From a virus, in the IMG/VR virus record IMGVR_UViG_3300043436_002614, positions 1 to 42,273 of that record: a stretch of DNA of 42,273 nt; one strand, 5' to 3'. Numbering within the stretch: position 1 is the stretch's first letter; the number at the start of each line of letters is the position of its first letter. Under the pieces are notes generated by a model. That model saw only the letters and a program-made list of their open reading frames with translations, was not told where the DNA came from and searched no databases. This document shows, in pieces, positions 23,740-30,819 of this stretch. The translations under genes were made by a program, and so were the position numbers.

Positions 23740-23971
23740 ACAGAACAGTCAGATATTTTACGACCAATTGGTGGAAGCTCAAAAGCGAATCATTGAGCTG
23801 GAAAACGAATTGAACATAAAGCACACGAATCACATTGTTCTAAAACTGAAGAAGGAACTCAACCAAGCAAACGACAGAATCAAAATGCTTACGGCAGCAG
23901 GAGACATGATGGAGCCGTATGCCGATCATCAATCCGCTGAACTGTGGGCAAAAGCAAAGGAGAACAAATGA
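23732..23971 (+). CDS. Coiled-coil protein, 79 aa
   Basis: ATG at 23732 within the end of the previous gene. Heptad-rich helices (YDQLVEAQKRIIELENELN; LKKELNQANDRIKMLTAAGDMM) resemble the neighbouring family, with DRIKML in place of ERIKRL. The SDTP start is absent. Codon use is AT-rich. Stop overlaps the next ATG. Role unknown. Confidence 0.55.
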   Translation: MSKQNSQIFYDQLVEAQKRIIELENELNIKHTNHIVLKLKKELNQANDRIKMLTAAGDMMEPYADHQSAELWAKAKENK

Positions 23972-24441
23972 CCAAACAAGAAGTGCTAGACGCTGCAAAC
24001 GTGATGATTGCATACGCAAACGGAAAAAAGGTTGGAACTAGACCTCGAAGATCAATGGAACCGTTGTTGAAGATTCTGTACGTCCCAACATGGAACTGGG
24101 AGCAGAAGGATTACTGCATTATTCCAGATCATGCTGCCAAAGAATCTCTGGAACAAAGCCAAGGAGGCCAAGCCGTGAGCGATACACCGAGGACGGAATC
24201 TTTCAACTGTTATGACAATGGCTGTGACAATCCTCTCCACGCTTGGGGAGCATTTTCAGCAGAACTCGAACGCGAACTCAACTCCGCTAACACAATCATC
24301 CGTCAGCAGCAATTATTAGATGAAGAGAATCTGCGGTTAAAGGAACGCATCAAGCGGTTGGATGAAACATTGGAAGGTGTTACCGATAAGCTTGATGGCG
24401 CGTGGGGAATCTACATGAAATTTAAGGAGGCCAAGCCGTGA
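23968..24441 (+). CDS. Apparent fusion of two small early proteins, 157 aa, with internal GTG start at 24175
   Basis: ATG 23968 in ATGA overlap. Residues 1-69 belong to the short family with GKKVG and WNWEQKDYCIIP. From residue 70 the sequence is VSDTPRTESF followed by LERELNSANT and LKERIKRLDETL, a complete SDTPRTD-type protein. At the junction, AGGAGG (24162-24167) lies 7 bases before GTGAGC at 24175, exactly the arrangement that starts the genes at 24438 and 24620. Elsewhere the upstream frame stops in this GTGA; here it reads through in frame. So either two proteins fused by an indel, or both a long product and an internally started 88-residue product are made. Confidence 0.6.
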   Translation: MTKQEVLDAANVMIAYANGKKVGTRPRRSMEPLLKILYVPTWNWEQKDYCIIPDHAAKESLEQSQGGQAVSDTPRTESFNCYDNGCDNPLHAWGAFSAELERELNSANTIIRQQQLLDEENLRLKERIKRLDETLEGVTDKLDGAWGIYMKFKEAKP

Positions 24442-24623
24442 GCAATATCAAGATAAGCCAGTTTATCAACGAACCGTGGCGGGACGTTGGGTTGGATGCG
24501 GAGAAACGAGGGCTTGAAATCTGCAAGCGCAACCAGATTGAGAAACCGGAAGCCAACATGGTAATGATTATTGGATTGTGCGATATCATCAACGAATTAA
24601 AAGCCAAGGAGGCTAAGCCGTGA
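24438..24623 (+). CDS. Hypothetical protein, 61 aa
   Basis: GTG at 24438 with AAGGAGG at 24424-24430. The product (MSNIKISQFINEPW...) is a short helical protein with no recognised motif. It ends in ELKAKEAKP, the same end as the previous gene because both finish in the repeated ribosome-binding segment. Gene order and repeated junction sequence suggest cassette shuffling. Confidence 0.5.
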   Translation: MSNIKISQFINEPWRDVGLDAEKRGLEICKRNQIEKPEANMVMIIGLCDIINELKAKEAKP

Positions 24624-24802
24624 GCGTAGAACAACGAATCTTGGACCTACCGGCTTTTGCCGATTACAACGACCGCCGCCAACTCCGCGCAATCGCTCTC
24701 GATGTCCGCAAGCTGGAGGATCGGGTGAAACAACTGGAGCAGGAGAACGACGCCATGAGAGCCGATCTGCTGCTCTGGCGGGAGGACAAATGGCGTGAGT
24801 GA
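24620..24802 (+). CDS. Coiled-coil protein, 60 aa
   Basis: GTG at 24620 with AAGGAGG 8 bases upstream, in GTGA overlap. A single helical protein with a coiled coil RKLEDRVKQLEQENDAMRADLLLW. Related in style to its neighbours but lacking the SDTPRTD start. Its 3' end overlaps the next GTG by 8 bases. Role unknown. Confidence 0.55.
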   Translation: MSVEQRILDLPAFADYNDRRQLRAIALDVRKLEDRVKQLEQENDAMRADLLLWREDKWRE

Positions 24803-24980
24803 TACACCGAGAACAGATAAGGAGTCATTCTTTCCGCATGATTCCAAGTATAAGGTTTGCGACGAAGACTTTGCCAAACAACTCGAACGCGAACTCAACG
24901 AAGCAAAGGAACTCATAAAACGATTAGAAGTGGCAGCGTGGAAAAACTACAACAACGCCCACAAGAAGGAGGTAAAATGA
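24795..24980 (+). CDS. SDTPRTD-type coiled-coil protein, 61 aa
   Basis: GTG at 24795, preceded by GGGAGGAC. This is the clearest member of the family: MSDTPRTDKE, then FAKQLERELNEAKELIKRLEVAA. The SDTPRTD start plus LERELNEAKE coiled coil is common in phages of many hosts, with no established function. Stop overlaps the next ATG. Confidence 0.65.
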   Translation: MSDTPRTDKESFFPHDSKYKVCDEDFAKQLERELNEAKELIKRLEVAAWKNYNNAHKKEVK

Positions 24981-25174
24981 GAGACTGCGCATTCATATAC
25001 GTAAACAAAACCAACGGCATCGTTCGCGTAGAAAGTCTGGACACAGCCAAGCACGTCGATCAAAGCCCAGAGTGGAAACACGTCGCGACAATTAACCCTC
25101 ACGTTGTGCTGGAGAGCATTCTTAGAGCGACGATCAAAGACAGAAATCAGATCATCAAACACCTACTGACATGA
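24977..25174 (+). CDS. Hypothetical protein, 65 aa
   Basis: ATG 24977 with AAGGAGG 8 bases upstream. A small alpha/beta protein: strand (CAFIYVNKTNGIVRVESL), then W-K..ATINP and a C-terminal helix (LESILRATIKDRNQIIKHLL). ATGA overlaps at both ends. No motif is recognised. Confidence 0.5.
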   Translation: MRDCAFIYVNKTNGIVRVESLDTAKHVDQSPEWKHVATINPHVVLESILRATIKDRNQIIKHLLT

Positions 25175-25683
25175 GCACTCACATCAAAATCGAAAATCAG
25201 ACCGAAGTCCCTGTTCTTGTTGCTCTCTTTGAGCAGCCTAAATGCAACGACCATCCTACGAGGAGCGCAGTCCTCAAGCCCGGCGAAAGCTGCGACTGGG
25301 GCAGTGGCTCCGTACCACTCGGAAACTACCAGTGCTACGCGGTTATGTCAGGTGATGCCAGCAGTCACGACGAGTGGGTGTGGCACTTCCCGGGCATTGC
25401 TGAGGTTGTTGCACCTCTGGAGCTAGGCTTCAAGCTGTGGCACGAGGGCGATCTTGACTGGGCAAATGTTAAATCCATGTCATCCGACGACCTAAACGCT
25501 ACGTTCGGTTCTGCGTATACCTCCGCCAAGAGTAGCACAAAATCATGGAACGGAATGTCTTCCTGCATATTCCATGTCCGAGGCGGCCCTTCATGGGTCG
25601 AAGAAACCGAGCAGGTGGGTATCTTTAGGCCGAAGACCATTGCTTACAATGGCGTGCAATCCACACCAATGAAATCCGAATAG
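25171..25683 (+). CDS. Hypothetical protein, 170 aa
   Basis: ATG at 25171 in ATGA overlap. The first ~60 residues look like a small beta sandwich (THIKIENQTEVPVLVALFEQ, then LKPGESCDWGSGSVPLGNYQCYAV), a pattern seen in Ig-like or stress-associated folds. The remainder is Ser/Trp-rich. Higher GC content than the preceding small genes. No catalytic motif or signal peptide. Not recognised. Confidence 0.55.
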   Translation: MSTHIKIENQTEVPVLVALFEQPKCNDHPTRSAVLKPGESCDWGSGSVPLGNYQCYAVMSGDASSHDEWVWHFPGIAEVVAPLELGFKLWHEGDLDWANVKSMSSDDLNATFGSAYTSAKSSTKSWNGMSSCIFHVRGGPSWVEETEQVGIFRPKTIAYNGVQSTPMKSE

Positions 25684-25693
25684 CTAAGGATCT

Positions 25694-25846
25694 ATGAGCA
25701 AAGAAGTCTGCAAGATCATCAACCAAGGCAGCGGTCCATATCAGCTAACCAAGGAGCAGGCCGGCGAAGCATACCGTGCAGCTCGCAAGATCAAGACAGA
25801 GTTCACGACCTTCTGGAACCGTAAGCGCGGAAAGGCAACTAAGTGA
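25694..25846 (+). CDS. Small basic protein, 50 aa
   Basis: ATG at 25694 after AAGGAT. Product MSKEVCKIINQGSGPYQLTK, then a Lys/Arg-rich helix ending KRGKATK. The next gene overlaps by GTGA, supporting translation. The basic tail could bind nucleic acid. No family recognised. Confidence 0.5.
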   Translation: MSKEVCKIINQGSGPYQLTKEQAGEAYRAARKIKTEFTTFWNRKRGKATK

Positions 25847-26037
25847 TCACCGATAGAGACGTAGCGCGGTGCATGATCGAATACGGTGGTTCGTTCATTT
25901 CTAAGTTGGGAGCAGCAGCACTCGCCGCTGACCCATCCAACCTTAAACAGATCCGGGATGCTTTCCCGGACTACTGGGCGAACTATTACAGGATGGCAAT
26001 ACAGCTTTCGGAGGTCGAGAAACAGGCCTCCAAATAA
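25843..26037 (+). CDS. Conserved small phage protein, 64 aa
   Basis: GTG at 25843. The pattern ARCMIEYGGSFISKLGAAALAADPSNLKQIRDAFPDYWANY is a familiar small helical family in phages (y.GgSFv..Lg.a...ADp.N...i..aFp.Yw..Y). Its function is not established. It lies just before the SSB-like gene, a place where this family is often found in my recollection. Confidence 0.6.
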   Translation: MITDRDVARCMIEYGGSFISKLGAAALAADPSNLKQIRDAFPDYWANYYRMAIQLSEVEKQASK

Positions 26038-26064
26038 CAAATAAATAACAAACAAATAACAAAA
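26032..26064 (+). repeat. Three tandem 11-bp AT-rich repeats
   Basis: AAATAACAAAT, AAATAACAAAC and AAATAACAAAA follow one another at 26032, 26043 and 26054. The 11-bp period puts each A-tract on the same face of the helix. The array lies between the stop at 26037 and the SSB-like start at 26076 and stands out in GC-rich DNA. It could bend or melt DNA (origin or promoter element) or serve as an unstructured translation leader. Confidence 0.6.
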
Positions 26065-26075
26065 AAACGTAAGAC

Positions 26076-26813
26076 ATGATCATTAAAGCAGCAGGCGGTA
26101 AAGAGTTCGCACCGTGCCCCGAGTTTAGTGGCCGAGCAGTGTGCGTAGATGTAACCCCCCTCCGGGAGTACGAGACCGAGTACGGTGTTAAGAAGAAGTT
26201 CAAGTTCGCCTTTGAGCTAGACCTCATCGACGGATCACGCGACCCGGTGCAGCCCTGGGTGGTGTTCAGCAAGCCACTGGTGCCCTCGTTGCACGAGAAG
26301 GCGGCTCTAACCAAAGTCCTCAAGGATTGGTTTGGCCGTAAGCTAACCGATGCGGAGAACAACGGCCTTGACCTTGAGTCGCTCATCGGCAAGCCGGTGA
26401 CACTCATCATTGCCCATGAGCAGTCGCAGGACGGGAGCAAAACCTACGCGAACATCAAACTAATGATGCCGCACAAGCATGGCGAGCCGCTTCAACCCTC
26501 GGGCCTGTGGGTACGGATGCAGGACCGCCCGGCCAAGGATGACGACAAGGTGAAGACTATCACCCCGGATGGTACGACAAGCCGCCCAGTTGACCTGGGC
26601 GCCACTAAGGTCCATGTGGGCAAGTTCAAGGGCACCGCCATCTCGGAGCTCACAGACTCCGCGGTGAAGGGCCTAGGCGAGCATTGGCTGCCTAAGGCTC
26701 AAATCAGCGCCGGCAAGACTGCCGAGGACAAACAACTCATCGCCGCGGTAATCCAGCGCCTGCGGGAGATCGACGCCAAAGATCAACCCGACTTCGATGA
26801 CGTGCCCTTCTGA
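26076..26813 (+). CDS. Single-stranded DNA-binding protein-like, 245 aa
   Basis: An N-terminal OB-like beta region (RAVCVDVTPLREYETEYGVKKKFKFAFELD) is followed by a middle with IGKPVTLIIAHE. The C-terminus is acidic and ends DFDDVPF, the hydrophobic-tipped tail that bacterial SSBs use to bind replication partners. It is at the head of the replication block, with an AT-rich leader. It is longer than host-type SSB (~170) and the middle shows little SSB similarity, so the call depends on the tail and the position. Confidence 0.65.
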   Translation: MIIKAAGGKEFAPCPEFSGRAVCVDVTPLREYETEYGVKKKFKFAFELDLIDGSRDPVQPWVVFSKPLVPSLHEKAALTKVLKDWFGRKLTDAENNGLDLESLIGKPVTLIIAHEQSQDGSKTYANIKLMMPHKHGEPLQPSGLWVRMQDRPAKDDDKVKTITPDGTTSRPVDLGATKVHVGKFKGTAISELTDSAVKGLGEHWLPKAQISAGKTAEDKQLIAAVIQRLREIDAKDQPDFDDVPF

Positions 26814-27211
26814 TGAAAACACGCAAGCAATACGCCAAGGTCGCCCACCTGGTGCCAGGCGTGGTTCAAATGCGAGCCGAAGGGCGCACCATGGACGAAA
26901 TCGGGAGAGAACTGAACCTAACCCGGCAACGCATCCATCAGATCGTCAAGTCCGCCAAGCAGATGGAGGGAATCCTGAGCCTGTGGGGCTTCCCATTGAG
27001 CGTCCGGGCCGCCCGGGTGTTGGAGAACCTTGGCATCAAGAGCAAGGAGCACGCCTTGGAACTGTACCAAAGCGGACACCTGTTCCCGGGCTGCATCTGG
27101 TCTTTCGGACGTAAGAGCTACATCGAAATTTGCGAGTGGCTGGAGGTTGTCCCTCTGGAGACCAGGCCAACACTGGGCAAGACCTGCCCCCACTGCGGCA
27201 AGATCATCTAA
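26813..27211 (+). CDS. Regulator joining a sigma-region-4-like HTH to an RNAP alpha-CTD-like domain, 132 aa
   Basis: TGATG overlap with the SSB-like gene. Residues ~25-48 (RTMDEIGRELNLTRQRIHQIVKSA) closely follow the sigma-70 region 4 pattern eIg..lgvTRqRirQI...A. Residues ~60-111 (PLSVRAARVLENLGIKSKEHALEL ... FGRKSYIEICEWL) match the alpha-CTD pattern lSvR..n.L...gI.t...L ... G.kSl.eI...L. The end is a Cys knuckle, CPHC at 125-128. Both parts bind DNA in the host polymerase. I infer a phage transcription factor; it could also be a single divergent HTH plus helix-hairpin-helix protein. Confidence 0.6.
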   Translation: MKTRKQYAKVAHLVPGVVQMRAEGRTMDEIGRELNLTRQRIHQIVKSAKQMEGILSLWGFPLSVRAARVLENLGIKSKEHALELYQSGHLFPGCIWSFGRKSYIEICEWLEVVPLETRPTLGKTCPHCGKII

Positions 27212-27218
27212 ACACTTT

Positions 27219-27239
27219 CCGGTAACCTGTTGTTACCGG
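27219..27239 (+). terminator. Perfect 8-bp stem-loop after the sigma4/alpha-CTD-like gene
   Basis: CCGGTAAC at 27219-27226 and GTTACCGG at 27232-27239 with the 5-base loop CTGTT; two G-T pairs and one T-A pair can extend it outward. It starts 7 bases after the stop. There is no T-run, so it may be an attenuator, RNA 3' protection or a binding site for a regulator rather than a strong terminator. Confidence 0.45.
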
Positions 27240-27295
27240 GGACTCATGGGAAATGCCGGGGGTGCGCATCGGTCGACAAACGCACATTAACTTTC

Positions 27296-27604
27296 ATGCA
27301 CATCAATTTAACCGCCGCACGTATCGCAGAGCTCTGTGCTCCGCCTTCCGGGTACGTGAAGCCTCAGGCAAAGCCAAAGCAGGAAAACTTGGACTCCAAG
27401 GCCATGGTCAACAAGGGGCCCAAGGAAAAGAAAAACACGGATCGCAAGTATTCCATCAAAAAGGACATCGCCCAGGAGATCGCTGAATGGCGTAAAACCC
27501 ACCTCAGCTACACCTACCGGGAGATAGCCGATCACTTCAATGTCGGTCTAAACACAGCCTACTACGCAATCAACCCCCGTAAACCAAATGCCAGCCAACC
27601 ATAA
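27296..27604 (+). CDS. HTH protein, 102 aa
   Basis: ATG at 27296 is preferred. An earlier in-frame start at 27230 lies inside the stem-loop and gives an unconvincing Cys/Arg-rich leader. The N-terminus is followed by a Lys/Pro-rich linker (residues ~20-50) and a C-terminal HTH (LSYTYREIADHFNVGLNTAYYAIN). A 13-mer, CAAACGCACATTA, lies just upstream at 27277-27289 and recurs before the large terminase gene (32399-32411). It probably binds DNA in regulation. Its end overlaps the exonuclease gene by 17 bases. Confidence 0.6.
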   Translation: MHINLTAARIAELCAPPSGYVKPQAKPKQENLDSKAMVNKGPKEKKNTDRKYSIKKDIAQEIAEWRKTHLSYTYREIADHFNVGLNTAYYAINPRKPNASQP

Positions 27605-28250
27605 GATCTACTTCGACATCGAAACAGGGCCGATGCCCTTGAGCGAATTGGTAATCCCACCGTTCGTTGCCTCCGACGTAAAGCTCGGCAACATCAAGAA
27701 CCCGGATCTCATAGCAGAGAAGATCCAGCGTGCCGAGGAGACGCACGTGTCCGACTACATCCGCGGCGCTGCCCTGGATGCACTATCGGGCCAGATCCTC
27801 TGCATCGGCTACCGTATCGAGCATGAGACCCCATCGGTGCTGTGCTGTGATGCAGATGGTGAGGCCGAGATGCTTAAGCAATGGTGGAAGCTCATCACCA
27901 GCATGGAGCGCCAGCCTACGATGATCGGTTTCAATGTGAAGCCATTCGACCTACCGTTCCTTATTAAGCGGTCATGGAAGCATCGGATTACCCCACCCTA
28001 CTGGATCCGCCAAGGCCGCTACTGGAGCGACCTGGTGGTCGACCTGCGCGAGGTGTGGCAGCTAGGGGACAGTAGGGCGCACGGCAGTCTCGGGGCCATC
28101 AGCAGGCATCTAGGGCTCGGCGACAAGGCAGGCAATGGGGCCATGTTCTCCGAACTGTTTAAAAGCGACCGTGAGGCTGCGATCAATTACTGCCTGCGTG
28201 ATGTTGAGCTGACCCAGAAGGTGGCGGATGTTCTGATGCCGGCCTACTAA
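27588..28250 (+). CDS. DEDDy 3'-5' exonuclease, 220 aa
   Basis: All three exonuclease motifs of the DnaQ/PolB proofreading superfamily are present: Exo I Asp10-Ile-Glu12 (YFDIETG), Exo II Asp121 (GFNVKPFDLPFL), Exo III Tyr201 to Asp205 (YCLRDVELT). The fold is RNase H-like and the enzyme removes nucleotides using two metal ions. It is a stand-alone protein without a polymerase domain, and no phage polymerase is encoded in the window, so it may proofread for the host polymerase or process recombination ends. Confidence 0.8.
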   Translation: MPANHKIYFDIETGPMPLSELVIPPFVASDVKLGNIKNPDLIAEKIQRAEETHVSDYIRGAALDALSGQILCIGYRIEHETPSVLCCDADGEAEMLKQWWKLITSMERQPTMIGFNVKPFDLPFLIKRSWKHRITPPYWIRQGRYWSDLVVDLREVWQLGDSRAHGSLGAISRHLGLGDKAGNGAMFSELFKSDREAAINYCLRDVELTQKVADVLMPAY

Positions 28251-28433
28251 GCGGTGGACACAATACAGGCTGTCCTATAGGGAGAGCCCGTCAGCGTGAG
28301 CCCTAGGAAGCGAGCGCAGGCACCACAACCACAAGCCATGTTCAACCCACTTTTCCCCACTCTTTCCGTGTCACGTCCCGTTGCTTGTACGGGAGTTCCT
28401 AGCACGGATTGGGTGGGGTTTTCTGTTTGAACC
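28251..28433 (+). promoter_or_regulatory. Intergenic region with T7-like initiation sequence and extended hairpin
   Basis: 183 bases without a gene. At 28276-28285 stands TATAGGGAGA, identical to the start-site part of the T7 late promoter, but the 13 bases upstream match the T7 recognition part no better than chance. At 28355-28418 is a three-tier hairpin: CCCCACTC/GGGTGGGG outside, CCGTG/CACGG in the middle, CCCGT/ACGGG inside with a 7-base loop, followed by TTTT at 28419-28422. It may be a terminator for the upstream operon or a structured leader for the replication protein gene, whose ATG is 15 bases further and lacks a clear ribosome binding site. Confidence 0.5.
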
Positions 28434-29183
28434 ATGATAATTGAACCCGACTTCCTAGATCACTGGAAGACCCGTCTACTGATGAGGCTTCTGGAAACCG
28501 ATGCAGCGCCTAATTACGTCATCCGGCTGTGGTCACACTGCCAAACAAGGAAGACCAACATCTTCCCAGAGTGGAGCCCGGCCATCCTGTCATCAGTCTG
28601 CCGATGGCCTGGTGATGCCGATGTATTCTGGTCAGCCATGCTGCAAACCTTCTGCAGAGTCGAGGATGGCTACCTGATAGCCCACCAATGGGACGAGGTG
28701 AACGCCAGCCTCATCGCTGCCTGGTCCAATGGAGGCAAAGGAGGACGCCCAAAGAAACCCACGGGTAACCCACGGGTTAACCCAGAACCGAATCAGGTTA
28801 ACCCACAGCTAACCCATGGGGTAACCGATAGAGAAGATAGAGAAGAGAAGACAGAGAAGAAGAAACAATCGGTGCCTCTTAAGTCAGAATGGGAGATTGC
28901 CCATGGTGTAGAACTGCCCGAACTCATCCGAACCAAGAACTGCCTGGATGCCATCAGGCTCTGGATGCAGTACAAGGCAGAAAAGCGTGAGACCTACAAA
29001 AAGACTGGCCTGACTGCAGCACTGACCAAGTGGTCCCGAGAGTTCACACCGGCAGAACTGCCTTCGGTTGTTGAGAACTCAATAGCCTCGGGCTGGAAGG
29101 GATTATACAAGTCGCAGGGAATTACCATCAGCTCGACACCAGGCAGCCCCAAGAAGGAACTTGATTGGAGGGATAGCCTGTGA
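28434..29183 (+). CDS. Replication initiation / helicase-loader-like protein, 249 aa
   Basis: The N-terminal ~95 residues (FLDHWKTRLLMRLLETDAA ... WDEVNAS) look like a winged-helix of phage replication proteins. A Lys/Arg/Glu/Pro linker follows (RPKKPTGNPRVNPEP and EDREEKTEKKK). The C-terminal ~90 residues are helical (CLDAIRLWMQYKAEKRE ... WKGLYKSQGI), as in DnaD/DnaT-like or primosomal loaders. It is immediately upstream of, and overlaps, the DnaB-type helicase gene, the usual place of a loader. Origin binding is inference. Confidence 0.65.
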   Translation: MIIEPDFLDHWKTRLLMRLLETDAAPNYVIRLWSHCQTRKTNIFPEWSPAILSSVCRWPGDADVFWSAMLQTFCRVEDGYLIAHQWDEVNASLIAAWSNGGKGGRPKKPTGNPRVNPEPNQVNPQLTHGVTDREDREEKTEKKKQSVPLKSEWEIAHGVELPELIRTKNCLDAIRLWMQYKAEKRETYKKTGLTAALTKWSREFTPAELPSVVENSIASGWKGLYKSQGITISSTPGSPKKELDWRDSL

Positions 29184-30478
29184 ACGACGTTTACTACCCG
29201 CAAGACGACGAGCTGGGCATGATCGGAGCCTGCCTGACAGGAACCATCGACACCTGCTCCGATGCCCTAGCAGAAATACGGAGCGAATGGATCAGCCAGG
29301 ACAACCTGCGCCAGACCTTCGATGTCATCCGCACCATGGTGCAGGCCAACCAACAGCCCTCGTTGTCCGAGCTCGGTAAGGAATGGAAGAAGGCATACGG
29401 CCAACTGCCCATGCCTTTTGATGTCTGGAATCAGGCCATGGAAATCTGCCCATCGCCGGCCAACCTCCCGTCTTACCTCAAGGGCATCACCGACTCGGCC
29501 CATCGTCGCCAGTTGCGAGACACCGGTGACCGTCTGATACGTGAATCCGCGGTAACCACACTCCAACCGGATCAAATCGTCGCCAATGCCGAAGCAGGCC
29601 TTAGCATTGAGGCATCTAAGGAGATGCTCGCAACCTCAAAGACGGTAGCCGGTAACTTCATCGACCAAATGCAGGACAGGTTCAATCGTAAGGGCTCATT
29701 ATCTGGTATCGCTACAGGCTTTCATTGGCTCGACCACAAGACCGACGGCCTGCAGCTCCGAGAGATGGCCATCATTGCGGCCAGGCCAAGTATCGGAAAG
29801 ACAGCCATCGCTATAGCAATTGCTTACCAAGCAGCCATCCAAGACAAGGTGCCCACCTTATTCGTTAGCCTGGAGATGTCCCAGGAAGCCATATTCCGAC
29901 GTATGGTCTCGACCATCGGAAGCATCCCGATGCAGAACCTAAAGTCTGGCGACCTTAGCGACGGTGACATGAGGGCCATGACCGCGGCCTCGGCTAAGAT
30001 AGCAAGCAGCCCCCTATGGTTCCTCGATGGACCAAGCAGTCACAGTATCGCCAGCATCACCGCCCATGTCCGAAGGGCTGTCCGCAAACACAAGGTTCGC
30101 CTGGTGATCGTCGACTACATCCAGAAGGTGAAGGCAGCAGACCGCTCGGAGAAACGCACCTACGAGGTCGCCGAGGTATCCGGCAAGTTAAAGGCAATCG
30201 CCGTCCAGACAGGTGTGGCCATGCTAGCTTTGGCACAGTTAAACCGGGAATCCGATAAGGAAAAAGGCCGTCAGCCCAAGCTGAGTGACCTGGCAGATAG
30301 CGGGCAACTGGAGCGTGATGCCGACGCGGTCATGCTTCTAAACCGTGACAGAACCGAGCCGTCAGGAGAGGCTGCCATTATTATCGCGAAACAACGAGAC
30401 GGTGAATGTGGTCAGGTAAAACTCCATTACGAAGGCCAATACTGCCGCTTCACAGACCCATCACCGAGCTTCCAATGA
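29180..30478 (+). CDS. DnaB-type replicative helicase, 432 aa
   Basis: GTG 29180 in GTGA overlap. An N-terminal helical DnaB domain (~1-110) is followed by a RecA-like ATPase: Walker A ARPSIGKT with GKT at 206-208, LEMS after it, Walker B VIVDYIQ, and DLADSGQLERDADAV near the end with NRD. Length is close to standard DnaB. It unwinds the fork as a hexamer. It lacks a fused primase, so host DnaG would prime. Together with the upstream loader, SSB-like protein and exonuclease it forms the replication set. Confidence 0.9.
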   Translation: MNDVYYPQDDELGMIGACLTGTIDTCSDALAEIRSEWISQDNLRQTFDVIRTMVQANQQPSLSELGKEWKKAYGQLPMPFDVWNQAMEICPSPANLPSYLKGITDSAHRRQLRDTGDRLIRESAVTTLQPDQIVANAEAGLSIEASKEMLATSKTVAGNFIDQMQDRFNRKGSLSGIATGFHWLDHKTDGLQLREMAIIAARPSIGKTAIAIAIAYQAAIQDKVPTLFVSLEMSQEAIFRRMVSTIGSIPMQNLKSGDLSDGDMRAMTAASAKIASSPLWFLDGPSSHSIASITAHVRRAVRKHKVRLVIVDYIQKVKAADRSEKRTYEVAEVSGKLKAIAVQTGVAMLALAQLNRESDKEKGRQPKLSDLADSGQLERDADAVMLLNRDRTEPSGEAAIIIAKQRDGECGQVKLHYEGQYCRFTDPSPSFQ

Positions 30479-30819
30479 ACATCAAATACGATCTCAACCG
30501 CACCAAGCTCCTGAACGAAGCGCCCAGGCTGATCAAGTGGGCCATCGACAAGGGTCTCATGTCTTACCCACTCAGCCAGAAATACCACGAGGACGGCTCG
30601 CTTGACCCGGGCATCGAGGAAGAGATACACGTCGACCCGGAGCAGTACACACCGGAGTTCTGCCAGCGTGCCTACGAACTCAGGCAGCTAGGCTTAACAC
30701 TGGACGACACCGCCAAAGCAATTGGTGTATCAAGAGGATCAATCACATACATATTAGCCAAAGGGCATGAAGCAATACTCGCATCCGACAGAATCAAACA
30801 CGATTTGAAACAGCCATGA
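30475..30819 (+). CDS. HTH protein, 114 aa
   Basis: ATG 30475 overlaps the helicase stop. The N-terminal half is charged helices; residues ~66-95 form an HTH with YELRQLGLTLDDTAKAIGVSRGSITYIL, the pattern of resolvase/terminase-small or invertase HTH domains. Function is likely DNA binding. It lies between helicase and the packaging block, but the gene at 31621 is the better small-terminase candidate. Confidence 0.55.
   Translation: MNIKYDLNRTKLLNEAPRLIKWAIDKGLMSYPLSQKYHEDGSLDPGIEEEIHVDPEQYTPEFCQRAYELRQLGLTLDDTAKAIGVSRGSITYILAKGHEAILASDRIKHDLKQP

Noticed and set aside
28251-28340. Possible tRNA or other small structured RNA in the first half of the gap after the exonuclease gene
   Set aside because: No T-loop GTTCGA-type sequence and no cloverleaf could be drawn; only short local stems.
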